From C7867-006 sp035438705 (GTDB lineage Bacteria; Patescibacteriota; Minisyncoccia; Phycocordibacterales; DATDWN01), in the NCBI GenBank assembly GCA_035438705.1, contig DAORIV010000016.1, positions 1 to 10,576 on the forward strand: a DNA stretch of 10,576 nucleotides, read 5' to 3'. The position numbers and the translations under genes are program-made. How positions within the stretch are numbered: position 1 is the stretch's first letter; every line of letters starts with the position of its first letter. The notes under the pieces are model-generated. The model was given only the letters and a program-made list of their open reading frames with translations, was not told the DNA's origin and ran no database searches. Shown here in pieces: positions 1 through 6,905 of this stretch.

Positions 1-4
1 GTAA

Positions 5-138
5 CACATACATTCTTTTGAGACTGCGGAAAGCTCTAAGCTTGGCTCCGTCAAGGCACCCCGTTCTTGACGGTTAGAGCTTGAGCATAAGTGAGCTCTC
101 CGCAGGAAGAGAGTGAACGGTCTCAAAAAATGTATGTG
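5..138. repeat. Composite palindromic repeat, copy A1
   Basis: The ends are inverted repeats: 5-24 (cacatacattcttttgagac) pairs with 120-138 with one base missing. Inside lies a perfect 8-bp core hairpin, CCGTCAAG (48-55) with CTTGACGG (66-73), flanked by AGCTCTAA and TTAGAGCT arms and further out GCGGA and TCCGC. A near-identical copy in the opposite orientation lies at 6589-6722. It starts 19 bases after the serS stop codon, so it would be read as the serS 3' untranslated region. No T-run follows on the serS strand, so it is not an ordinary intrinsic terminator. No open reading frame of substance lies in it. Mobile or RNA function is unknown. Confidence 0.85.
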
Positions 139-156
139 TGGAGGAAAGTTGTGAAA

Positions 157-1431
157 CTAGGATTTCTTAGAAATTACAGTCTGTCCCCCCATGTATTTTT
201 GAAGAACATCAGGAATTTTGATAGAACCATCTTCTTGTTGGTAGTTTTCGATAATCATAATAAGTGGTCGTCCAGAAAGTGCAGTATTATTTAATGAGTG
301 TACAAAACGCATTTTACCTTCCTCATCTCGATAGCGAATATTTAGTCTTCTAGTTTGAAAGTCATGGAAGTATGATGCCGAACCTGTTTCTCTGTAGGTA
401 TTTTCGGATGGAAGCCATGCTTCTATATCATATTTTTTGACTTGTCCTAATCCTAAGTCTCCCCCACAGTTTGCCACTACATGATATGGAAGTTTAAGTG
501 CCTCCATTAATTCTTCTGTATTTCTTTGTATCTCTTCATGAAATTTAACTGACTCTGCATGTGAAGCTTCGCAAAGCACAACTTGCTCAAACTTATAAAA
601 TTCATGAACACGTATCAAACCTTTTGTATCTTTTCCATGCGCACCAGCTTCACGCCTATACGCAGGAGAAAATGAAAGTACTTTCATTGGTAAATCCTTT
701 ATATCTAGAACCTCATCCATAAAATATCCCATAGTTGCAACTTCAGCTGTTCCAGATAAATAATCTCCGTCTTGCGTTTTGTATAAATCTTCTTCACCTT
801 GTGGAAGATATCCTGTTCCCATAAAAACTTCACGCCTTACAACACTTGGAACGATCATTTGTTTCCAATCACCTTTCTGAAAAAAATGTTCCTGAACAAA
901 CTGCCATAGTGCGAACTGTAGTCTAACCGCATCACCTTTCAAAAAATAACCTCTGAAACCAGAAACTTTTGCACCACGCTCAAGATCAAGCATGTCCAAA
1001 TTCTGCATTAATTCTATGTGATTTTTAGGAGTGAAAGAAAATTTTGGTATTTCTCCAAACACTTTTACCTCTCTATTGTCTTTATCATCCAAACCTTCAG
1101 GAACAGAAATATCTGGTATGTTTGGCACAGATACCATCAGTTTTTGCCACTCTAACATTACAGTCTTTAACTCTTCCTCTTCTTTCTGCAATTCTGTTTT
1201 AAGCAACTGCATATTTTCTATCATTTTCTTTTTTTCTTCCGGTTCAGAAACATTAACAATTTTCTGACTTACATCATTTTGTTCTGCGCGCTTATTTTCT
1301 ATCATTGTCAAAAGCTCCCGACGCTTGTCGTCTATCTCAATAAGAGCATTTACATCAAAATCTATGTGCTTTTTCTTAGCTCCCTCAGAAACCAAGTCCT
1401 TATTCTCTCTGATGAATTTGATATCTAACAT
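157..1431 (-). CDS. serS: Seryl-tRNA synthetase
   Basis: Class II aminoacyl-tRNA synthetase that charges tRNA-Ser with serine in the cytoplasm. The 424 residues match the usual family length. Residues about 25-100 form the charged N-terminal coiled-coil arm that grips the long variable arm of tRNA-Ser. The catalytic core shows GTAEV (228-232) in the serine pocket, motif 2 as YRREAGAHGKDTKGLIRVHE (258-277), the block TGSASYFHDFQTRR (349-362), and motif 3 around NNTALSGRPLIMIIENYQ (381-398) with its conserved Arg388. The ATG at 1431 is supported by an extended -10 box that ends 7 bases upstream and by the family-typical MLDIKFIREN start. No Shine-Dalgarno is visible. It is divergent from dprA, with 77 bp between start codons. 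Repeat A1 follows its stop codon. Confidence 0.97.
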   Translation of the reverse strand: MLDIKFIRENKDLVSEGAKKKHIDFDVNALIEIDDKRRELLTMIENKRAEQNDVSQKIVNVSEPEEKKKMIENMQLLKTELQKEEEELKTVMLEWQKLMVSVPNIPDISVPEGLDDKDNREVKVFGEIPKFSFTPKNHIELMQNLDMLDLERGAKVSGFRGYFLKGDAVRLQFALWQFVQEHFFQKGDWKQMIVPSVVRREVFMGTGYLPQGEEDLYKTQDGDYLSGTAEVATMGYFMDEVLDIKDLPMKVLSFSPAYRREAGAHGKDTKGLIRVHEFYKFEQVVLCEASHAESVKFHEEIQRNTEELMEALKLPYHVVANCGGDLGLGQVKKYDIEAWLPSENTYRETGSASYFHDFQTRRLNIRYRDEEGKMRFVHSLNNTALSGRPLIMIIENYQQEDGSIKIPDVLQKYMGGQTVISKKS

Positions 1432-1438
1432 AATCTAT

Positions 1439-1447
1439 ATAGTATCA
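1439..1447 (-). promoter_or_regulatory. Extended -10 promoter of serS, probably leaderless
   Basis: On the minus strand TGaTACTAT (1447-1439) fits an extended -10 (TGn plus a TATAAT-like hexamer). Seven bases separate it from the serS ATG, so transcription would begin at or one base before the start codon. The -35 region is poor. The call rests on spacing and on similar arrangements at relA and parB. Confidence 0.5.
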
Positions 1448-1471
1448 AAATGTACTTATTTAGGAAAGAAA

Positions 1472-1499
1472 TTGCCAATATGTAGTATAAGTGTATATT
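1472..1499 (+). promoter_or_regulatory. dprA promoter with near-leaderless start
   Basis: TTGCCA (1472-1477) and TATATT (1494-1499) are separated by 16 bp, each five of six to consensus. The expected start point is about 1506, three bases before the ATG at 1509. This decides the dprA start: the in-frame GTG at 1491 lies upstream of the predicted transcript. Confidence 0.6.
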
Positions 1500-1508
1500 A
1501 AAGTTAAT

Positions 1509-2363
1509 ATGGAAATAAAGAATCTCAAAAAAGATGATTTTCCTACCCTACTTTTAGAAATCAACGACCCTCCAGAGAAACTCAGAATAGTAGGTAATTT
1601 ACCTCAGACAGAAAAATATTTGGCTGTAGTTGGTTCTAGAAAATACAGTGAGTATGGCAAAGCTGTATGTGAAAAACTTATTCTGGGTCTAGCTGGATAC
1701 CCTATTACTATTGTTTCAGGCCTAGCACTTGGAATTGATTCTATTGGACATAAATCAGCAATAAAGGCAGGGCTTCCAACAATTGCTATACCTGGTTCAG
1801 GTCTTGGTGCTAAGGCTTTATACCCCGCATCACACAAACAACTTGCAGAAGACATTGTAAGTAATGGCGGATGCCTTTTGTCAGAATTTGAAGATGATGT
1901 ACCTGGATATCCTTCTAACTTTCCACAAAGAAATAGAATAATAGCCGGAATGTCCCATGCAACACTGGTTATTGAGGCAGAGCTCCAATCTGGCACACTT
2001 ATAACTTCTAAATATGCTATAGAATACAATCGAGATGTGTTCACTGTACCTAACTCAGTTTTTTCTAAAACTTCCGAAGGTCCCCACATGTTACTTCGAC
2101 TTGGGGCAACACCCATAACTTCTAGCGAAGATATTGTTTCAGCACTAGGTTTAAAAATCCACGACAATCTATTTGATAAAAAAGATTATAAGAATTGTTC
2201 AAGTGATGAACATGAAGTGATCAGTTTATTGAGAGAGCCTTTGTCTAGAGATGAAATAATACGAAAGTTAAATAAGCCAGTTTTTGTTACCCAAACCATA
2301 CTTGCAACTATGGAAATAAAAGGATTAATTAAAGAAACTTTAGGAGAAATCCATTTAACTTAG
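1509..2363 (+). CDS. dprA: DNA-processing protein DprA (Smf)
   Basis: DprA binds incoming single-stranded DNA during natural transformation and loads RecA; this is established for the family. The 284 residues contain the Rossmann-like DprA core: GSRKYSEYG (42-50) with the DNA-contacting GSR, SGLALGID (70-77), FPQRNRIIAG (138-147), and EAELQSGTLIT (156-166). Residues about 225-284 look like the C-terminal winged helix (DEIIRKLNKP, LIKETLGEIHLT). The family GxN motif near the core end reads GPHMLLRLGA, with His for the usual Asn. I chose ATG 1509 over GTG 1491 because the predicted transcript starts near 1506 and the family begins near the LKKDDFPTLL segment. No Shine-Dalgarno is present. No other competence gene is in view. 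Confidence 0.93.
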   Translation: MEIKNLKKDDFPTLLLEINDPPEKLRIVGNLPQTEKYLAVVGSRKYSEYGKAVCEKLILGLAGYPITIVSGLALGIDSIGHKSAIKAGLPTIAIPGSGLGAKALYPASHKQLAEDIVSNGGCLLSEFEDDVPGYPSNFPQRNRIIAGMSHATLVIEAELQSGTLITSKYAIEYNRDVFTVPNSVFSKTSEGPHMLLRLGATPITSSEDIVSALGLKIHDNLFDKKDYKNCSSDEHEVISLLREPLSRDEIIRKLNKPVFVTQTILATMEIKGLIKETLGEIHLT

Positions 2364-2372
2364 TCTAAATTT

Positions 2373-2451
2373 GGCAAACTCCTTCGCTAAACTTCGATAA
2401 AATAATTATCAAAGTACTTGGATGTACATCAAATTATTTTTCTTGTTTGCC
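2373..2451. repeat. Nested palindrome downstream of dprA
   Basis: Nested inverted repeats begin 10 bases after the dprA stop: outer GGCAAAC (2373-2379) with GTTTGCC (2445-2451), inner AAAATAATT (2399-2407) with AATTATTTT (2432-2440), and a GTAC repeat near the centre. It could fold as a long imperfect hairpin at the end of the dprA transcript. It lacks the CCGTCAAG core of repeats A and B, so relatedness is not shown. Confidence 0.5.
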
Positions 2452-2478
2452 TTGGATTTCACACAAATTTATACCAAG

Positions 2479-2507
2479 TTGAGGTGAAGTATTTTTTGTG
2501 GTATTGT
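2479..2507 (+). promoter_or_regulatory. Candidate promoter of the 90-residue gene
   Basis: TTGAGG (2479-2484) and TATTGT (2502-2507) have a 17-bp spacer, with TG one base before the -10. The start would fall near 2514, giving a 13-base leader that is mostly the Shine-Dalgarno. An alternative pair is TTGCCT (2447-2452) with TATACC (2470-2475), also spaced by 17. Confidence 0.4.
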
Positions 2508-2526
2508 AACAAAAGGAGGCGCAAAA

Positions 2527-2799
2527 ATGCGACTTGAAGGTAAAGTGAGAATCTACAGCAGAAATGGTCGAGGACCTCTTTTCGACTCAGGTGCTGAGTG
2601 TGGAGTCGGAACAGAACTCGAACTCGGTGAGCCGACGAGAATGGCTATCGGGAAAGGCCGTGACGTCTTTCAAGAAATCCTCAAAAATGGCAAAGGGACA
2701 GGAAGATTCGTCCGTTATCCTGAACTCAAAGCACCCTTCGACCAAACCGAAAGACGATTCGGTTCACGAGGTAGACTGCAGAGCACTGCAACTTACTAA
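2527..2799 (+). CDS. Small hypothetical protein, 90 residues
   Basis: I do not recognise a family. The start is well set: AAGGAGG (2513-2519) lies 7 bases before the ATG. The product is soluble-looking, basic at the end, rich in Gly and Arg, with no signal peptide or membrane segment. It has one Cys (about residue 25) and a C-terminal tail ending in Tyr. Codons differ from the neighbours: many C- or G-ending codons (GTC, CTC, GAC, CGT), against the AT-ending use in dprA and topA. A strong GC hairpin follows the stop by 7 bases, so it is probably a single-gene transcript. The shifted frame at 2564-2842 lacks a ribosome site and is rejected. Whether this is a highly expressed native gene or a transferred one cannot be told here. 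Confidence 0.75.
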   Translation: MRLEGKVRIYSRNGRGPLFDSGAECGVGTELELGEPTRMAIGKGRDVFQEILKNGKGTGRFVRYPELKAPFDQTERRFGSRGRLQSTATY

Positions 2800-2806
2800 A
2801 TACAAA

Positions 2807-2831
2807 TGCCTGGCGGTAAACCCGCCAGGCA
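2807..2831 (+). terminator. GC-rich hairpin after the 90-residue gene
   Basis: TGCCTGGCGG (2807-2816) pairs perfectly with CCGCCAGGCA (2822-2831) around a 5-base loop. No T-run follows (TCGTGCTG), so termination would be imperfect or the hairpin may mainly protect the 3' end. Confidence 0.6.
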
Positions 2832-2861
2832 TCGTGCTGTAATATACTCTCAATATTAAAT

Positions 2862-2890
2862 TTGCAAAATATTTTTTTTATAGTAATAAT
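2862..2890 (+). promoter_or_regulatory. Candidate topA promoter
   Basis: TTGCAA (2862-2867) and AATAAT (2885-2890) have a 17-bp spacer and predict a start about 2 bases before the topA ATG. TATAGT at 2879-2884 is an alternative -10 giving an 8-base leader. Either way there is no Shine-Dalgarno. Confidence 0.4.
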
Positions 2891-2898
2891 CAATAAAC

Positions 2899-5109
2899 AT
2901 GAAGCTATTAATAGTAGAGTCTCCAGCAAAAGCAAAAACAATATCTAAATACTTGGACGGCAAATACAAAGTTGTGGCGAGTGTTGGTCATATACGGGAC
3001 CTACCAAAATCAAACAAGAAAGCTATTGATATAGAAAAAGGATTTGTCCCCCACTACGAAATTTCTAAAGGAAAAGAAAAAATAGTAGATGAGCTTCACG
3101 AGCTTTCTGATAAAGCTACTGAAGTTTTACTTGCAACTGACCCCGACCGTGAAGGTGAAGCTATCGCTTGGCATATTGCACAAGCTGTTAAACTCAAAAA
3201 CCCAAAAAGAGTTACATTTCATGAAATTACCAAAGAAGCTGTAGAAGAAGCTGTGCAACATCCTAGAAAAATTGACATGAATTTGAAGGAAGCTCAAGAA
3301 GCTCGTAGAGTTCTAGATCGACTTGTTGGATATGACTTGTCTGGAGTTATTTGGAAAAAAGTTCGTTACGGATTATCTGCAGGTAGAGTGCAATCCCCTG
3401 CACTACGCATAATAATGGAGCGCGAAAGAGAAATTCGAGCTTTTATACCGGAAACTTTCTGGGTCATTTCTTCTGAAGTTAGTGGAAATAAAAACACTGC
3501 TTTTACTATTATCTGCGAAGAAGAACCTAGAGACAAAAAAGATTTTGAGAGAATTGTAGAACTTGCAACAAAAGCAGGTCGTGAAAATAAATGGTTTGTT
3601 GTTGATATTAAAGAAAGTGAGGTTAAAAAAGCCCCACGACCACCATTTATCACTTCTACACTACAGCAATCTGCATCAAGTAGATTAGGATTTTCTCCTA
3701 GCAGAACAATGGGTATCGCACAAAAACTATATGAATCTGGATTTATCACATACATGAGAACTGATTCAACAAATCTTTCTAACCAAGCATTGGGAGATAT
3801 CGGCCGTGTTGTTGAGAAGAAATTTGGTAAAGAATTTTTGCAAATTAGAAAATACTCTGCAAAATCTAAGAACGCTCAAGAGGCACATGAAGCAATACGT
3901 CCAACACATTTTGATGTCGAAAACGCGGGTCATACAGACGAACAAAAAAAGCTTTATGAACTTATTTGGAGAAGAGCATTATCTTCGCAAATGATCGACG
4001 CTGAAACAATACGAACAAAGATTACTGCAAACATAGATGATAAAAAATCTATCCCTGATTTTGCCATTAATGGTTCTCGCATAAAATCCCCTGGCTGGTT
4101 ATTGGCAGATCCTCGTTCTCGAGGTGAAGAAGTAGAACTTCCAAAAGTAGAAAAGGGAGAGAAGTTAAAACTTCTGGAACTTAAAACTGAAGAAAAACAA
4201 ACCGAACCACCCGGAAGATACTCTGAAGCTGGACTAATTAAAGAGTTAGAAAAAAGAGGTATCGGCAGACCTTCAACATACGCATCTATTATAAAAACTA
4301 TTGAGGATAGGGGTTATGTCGAAAAAGTAAACAAAGCCTTAGTTCCTACTGATACTGGTGATGTGGTTTCTACTTTTCTAGAAGAAAATTTTGGGGACTA
4401 TATATCTGATAGTTTTACTGCAGAAATGGAAGACAAACTAGACCTTATCGCGGAAGGAAAAGAAGAGTATGTAAAAACATTAAAAACTTTTTACAAACCA
4501 TTCCTAGCTGAGGTAAAAGCAAAAGACAAAATGGATAAGGTCACCACAATGGGTATCGCTGATTCTAAATACAAATGTCCAGTTTGTGGCAAAAGTATGA
4601 TAATTAAACTAGGTAGAAGTGGAAAGTTTCTTTCATGCTCTACTTATCCTGACTGTGAAGGAGCATTAACGATGGATGGACAAGAAATAAAAAAAGACGA
4701 GCCTATCGGTACTGACCCAGAAACTGGACTTCCTGTATTTATACTTGTCGGGAAATATGGCCCATATGTACAACTTGGCCAAAGAGTAAAAGGTAAGGGT
4801 AGTAAAAAAGCACCTAAGCCTCGTATGGCAAGTATTCCTAAAGAAAAACCTCTTAATGAAGTCACTATACAAGATGCAATGAAATACCTATCACTACCTA
4901 AAGTATTAGGAGTTCACCCAGAAACTGGTGAAAATATCACAGCAAATATTGGACGTTTTGGTCCATACATAGCACTCAATACAAAACCTAAACCAGACTT
5001 CAGGTCTCTAAAAACAGATGATGTATACACCATAGAACTTCCAAGAGCTCTAGAAATACTTTCTGAAGCTAAAAAACCTAGAGGTTTTGCTAAGAAAAAA
5101 CGTGAGTAA
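2899..5109 (+). CDS. topA: DNA topoisomerase I (type IA)
   Basis: Relaxes negative supercoils by cutting one strand through a 5'-phosphotyrosine link. The 736 residues hold an N-terminal TOPRIM domain with Glu7 and the acidic DPDRE motif (81-85), the AGRVQSPALR segment (161-170), and the catalytic tyrosine in GFITYMRTDS (281-290), Tyr285. The C-terminal region has one four-cysteine zinc ribbon (Cys560, Cys563, Cys580, Cys586). It is followed by two Topo-C-type repeats containing GKYGPYVQLG and GRFGPYIALN and a basic tail. Escherichia coli TopA is longer, with more zinc ribbons; this shorter form is common in other bacteria. The ATG gives the usual MKLLIVESPAKA start. It ends one base from the convergent rel gene, leaving no room for a terminator between them. 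Confidence 0.97.
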   Translation: MKLLIVESPAKAKTISKYLDGKYKVVASVGHIRDLPKSNKKAIDIEKGFVPHYEISKGKEKIVDELHELSDKATEVLLATDPDREGEAIAWHIAQAVKLKNPKRVTFHEITKEAVEEAVQHPRKIDMNLKEAQEARRVLDRLVGYDLSGVIWKKVRYGLSAGRVQSPALRIIMEREREIRAFIPETFWVISSEVSGNKNTAFTIICEEEPRDKKDFERIVELATKAGRENKWFVVDIKESEVKKAPRPPFITSTLQQSASSRLGFSPSRTMGIAQKLYESGFITYMRTDSTNLSNQALGDIGRVVEKKFGKEFLQIRKYSAKSKNAQEAHEAIRPTHFDVENAGHTDEQKKLYELIWRRALSSQMIDAETIRTKITANIDDKKSIPDFAINGSRIKSPGWLLADPRSRGEEVELPKVEKGEKLKLLELKTEEKQTEPPGRYSEAGLIKELEKRGIGRPSTYASIIKTIEDRGYVEKVNKALVPTDTGDVVSTFLEENFGDYISDSFTAEMEDKLDLIAEGKEEYVKTLKTFYKPFLAEVKAKDKMDKVTTMGIADSKYKCPVCGKSMIIKLGRSGKFLSCSTYPDCEGALTMDGQEIKKDEPIGTDPETGLPVFILVGKYGPYVQLGQRVKGKGSKKAPKPRMASIPKEKPLNEVTIQDAMKYLSLPKVLGVHPETGENITANIGRFGPYIALNTKPKPDFRSLKTDDVYTIELPRALEILSEAKKPRGFAKKKRE

Positions 5110-5110
5110 T

Positions 5111-6514
5111 TTATTTGTTGTTTTCTAAGTAATTATTTATCCTTCTTTTTGCCATAGTTGTTTTACAACTTTCTAACCATTTTTTGTTTGGTTTGGCGTT
5201 TTTCTTTGTTTCTACTTCTACACGATCACCGCTTTGAAGTTTTGTTGTTATTGATGTAAATTTTCCATTTACTTTTGCTCCCACCATATGGTTACCAATA
5301 TCTGTATGAATATTGTATGCAAAATCAATAACACTTGAATCTTTAGGTAGATCTATTACATCTCCTATTGGAGTAAAGACAAATATCCTCTCCTCAAAAA
5401 AATCTTTTTTTGCATGCTCGAGAAAATCTTCCCCTGCCTCTTTCTGGAAATCAACCAAATCTTGTATCCAATTTGTAGTTTTTTTACCCTCTTTATAAGA
5501 AAGATGACTTGCGACTCCATATTCCGCTTCTAGATGCATTTCTTCTGTACGAATCTGCACTTCAATAATCCCCCCATCTCCAGTAAAGATGGTAGTGTGA
5601 ATAGAACGATAGCCATTTAGTTTTGGTGAAGCAATGTAATCTTTTATTCTTCCTGGGAGTGGTCTCCATGTACCATGAACAATACCGAGTATTCTATAAC
5701 AATCTGAAACTTCTTTCACAGTAACTCTTAAAGCAGAAATATCATATATACTTTCCACATCCCATTTGTACTTCTCAAGTTTTTTATACAAAGAATATAA
5801 ACTTTTCACACGATGATCCATTTTGAAATCCGTTATGCCGTTTTTTGCTAATTCTTTTTTAAGAGATTTTTCAAAATTGTTTAGATGCTCTTCTACTTCT
5901 TCTTTTTTCTTTTTCAAAATCTTTTTAATTTCTTCAAACTCATTTGGATAAACATATGAAAAAGCTAAATCTTCAAGTTCACGCTGTAGAGTTTTGATAC
6001 CAAGCCTATATGCAAGTGGTGCAAATATTTCTAGTGTTTCTTTTGCAATACGTAATTGCTTTTCTTTTGGTACATGAGAAAGTGTTTGCATGTTATGCAA
6101 CCTGTCACAGAGTTTGATGATTAAAACCCTGATATCTTGTGACATAGCCACAAAAAGTTTTCGCAAACTTTCGTTGTATCTATTTGTACCTCTATACTTT
6201 ATTTTTCCAAGTTTTGTTACACCCTCAACCAAAAACAGAACTTCTTTACCGAACTCTTTTTCAATTATTTCTGGAGAAACACCCATATCTTCGATTGAGT
6301 CATGAAGAAATCCAGCAATAATTGTTGGTGTGTCCATACCTAAACTAGCTATGTTTTTCGCTGTGCCAAATAAGTGATTAAAATATGGCTCACCACTTTT
6401 GCGAGTATGCCCCTCATGAGCCTTATATGCAAAATCGTAGGCCTTCTGGATTAAAGCCTTATTTTCAGGATTTAAATTGCTGAGCAGAGAGTATATCTCC
6501 TTAATATCGTTCAT
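5111..6514 (-). CDS. Bifunctional-type (p)ppGpp synthetase/hydrolase (Rel/SpoT), short form
   Basis: Makes and degrades the stringent-response alarmone (p)ppGpp. The HD hydrolase half keeps its metal and substrate residues: Arg38, His47, His71-Asp72, Glu75-Asp76 and Asp137 (KLCDRLHN). The synthetase half shows RVKSLYSLYKK (235-245), DISALRVTV (258-266), GRIKDYIASPKLNGYRSIHT (288-307) and EVQIRTEEMH (318-327). The RIKD motif is of the RxKD type found in bifunctional enzymes, not the ExDD type of RelA. A TGS domain spans about 375-437. At 467 residues it stops there: the helical, zinc-finger and ACT regulatory domains of full-length Rel (over 700 residues) are absent. With both active sites intact it should be dual-function. 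Ribosome-based control is likely altered. Its ATG fits a leaderless promoter. Confidence 0.95.
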   Translation of the reverse strand: MNDIKEIYSLLSNLNPENKALIQKAYDFAYKAHEGHTRKSGEPYFNHLFGTAKNIASLGMDTPTIIAGFLHDSIEDMGVSPEIIEKEFGKEVLFLVEGVTKLGKIKYRGTNRYNESLRKLFVAMSQDIRVLIIKLCDRLHNMQTLSHVPKEKQLRIAKETLEIFAPLAYRLGIKTLQRELEDLAFSYVYPNEFEEIKKILKKKKEEVEEHLNNFEKSLKKELAKNGITDFKMDHRVKSLYSLYKKLEKYKWDVESIYDISALRVTVKEVSDCYRILGIVHGTWRPLPGRIKDYIASPKLNGYRSIHTTIFTGDGGIIEVQIRTEEMHLEAEYGVASHLSYKEGKKTTNWIQDLVDFQKEAGEDFLEHAKKDFFEERIFVFTPIGDVIDLPKDSSVIDFAYNIHTDIGNHMVGAKVNGKFTSITTKLQSGDRVEVETKKNAKPNKKWLESCKTTMAKRRINNYLENNK

Positions 6515-6520
6515 ATATTC

Positions 6521-6548
6521 ATTGTAATGAAAAGTGAACTAAATACAA
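6521..6548 (-). promoter_or_regulatory. Leaderless promoter of the rel gene
   Basis: On the minus strand TTGTAT (6548-6543), a 16-bp spacer, and TACAAT (6526-6521), five of six to the -10 consensus. Exactly 6 bases (GAATAT) lie between the -10 and the ATG, so the first transcribed base should be the A of the start codon. No Shine-Dalgarno exists, and an out-of-frame ATG at 6522 lies inside the -10 region. Confidence 0.6.
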
Positions 6549-6588
6549 ATGAAAATATTATTAACCAAAAAGAATCATCCTTCCTACA

Positions 6589-6722
6589 CACATACATTTT
6601 TTGAGACCGTTCACTCTCTCCAGCGGAGAGCTCACTTATGCTCAAGCTCTAACCGTCAAGAATGGGAGTCTCTTGACGGAGCCAAGCTTAGAGCTTTCCG
6701 CAGTCTCAAAAGAATGTATGTA
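6589..6722. repeat. Composite palindromic repeat, copy A2 (inverted relative to A1)
   Basis: The reverse complement of A1 (5-138) aligns along the full length with only about 7-8 differences, including small indels. The core arms CCGTCAAG (6653-6660) and CTTGACGG (6672-6679) and the terminal arms are unchanged. Most differences fall in the core loop (6661-6671) and at one bulge (about 6629-6633). Similarity extends a few bases beyond the terminal repeats. Together with repeat B it fills the gap between the rel start and the parB stop. No protein is encoded. Confidence 0.87.
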
Positions 6723-6742
6723 TTACGGAAGTAATATTTCAA

Positions 6743-6900
6743 GAATTTTCGTTGACTCATATCTTTTCAGCGCCCCCGCAAACCCCAAGCAGGTTCCGTC
6801 AAGGCATTCCATCTTGACGGATTGGGGTTGAGGAAAGGCCTTAAAAATTCGCTGGAATTTTTAAGGTTGCGTTGAAAAGATATGAGGATGAAGAAAATTC
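6743..6900. repeat. Composite palindromic repeat B
   Basis: Terminal inverted repeats 6743-6773 and 6869-6900 share the run TCATATCTTTTCA and a GAATTTTC end. Hairpin 1 has outer arms AACCCCAA (6781-6788) and TTGGGGTT (6822-6829), and the same core arms as A1 and A2: CCGTCAAG (6796-6803) and CTTGACGG (6813-6820). Hairpin 2 is AT-rich: CCTTAAAAATTC (6839-6850) with GAATTTTTAAGG (6855-6866) and loop GCTG. The core with its loop start (CCGTCAAGGCA) matches A1 directly. The fold is a closing stem with two inner hairpins. It begins 5 bases after the parB stop codon, as A1 lies just after serS. Confidence 0.85.
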
Positions 6901-6905
6901 TCTAA

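Noticed and set aside
5..138. Repeats A1, A2 and B as plain intrinsic terminators
   Set aside because: They are far longer than a terminator, have branched structure, share sequence among themselves and lack a T-run after the closing stem.
1491..1508. GTG at 1491 as the dprA start
   Set aside because: The likely -10 (1494-1499) lies inside this extension and the predicted transcript starts near 1506. The family N-terminus fits ATG 1509.
1604..2167. 187-residue open frame on the minus strand
   Set aside because: It lies wholly antisense to dprA, whose motifs are clear, and has no ribosome site or recognisable domain.
6549..6831. Small open frames across repeats A2 and B
   Set aside because: They span palindromic arms, begin without a ribosome site and encode no plausible domain.
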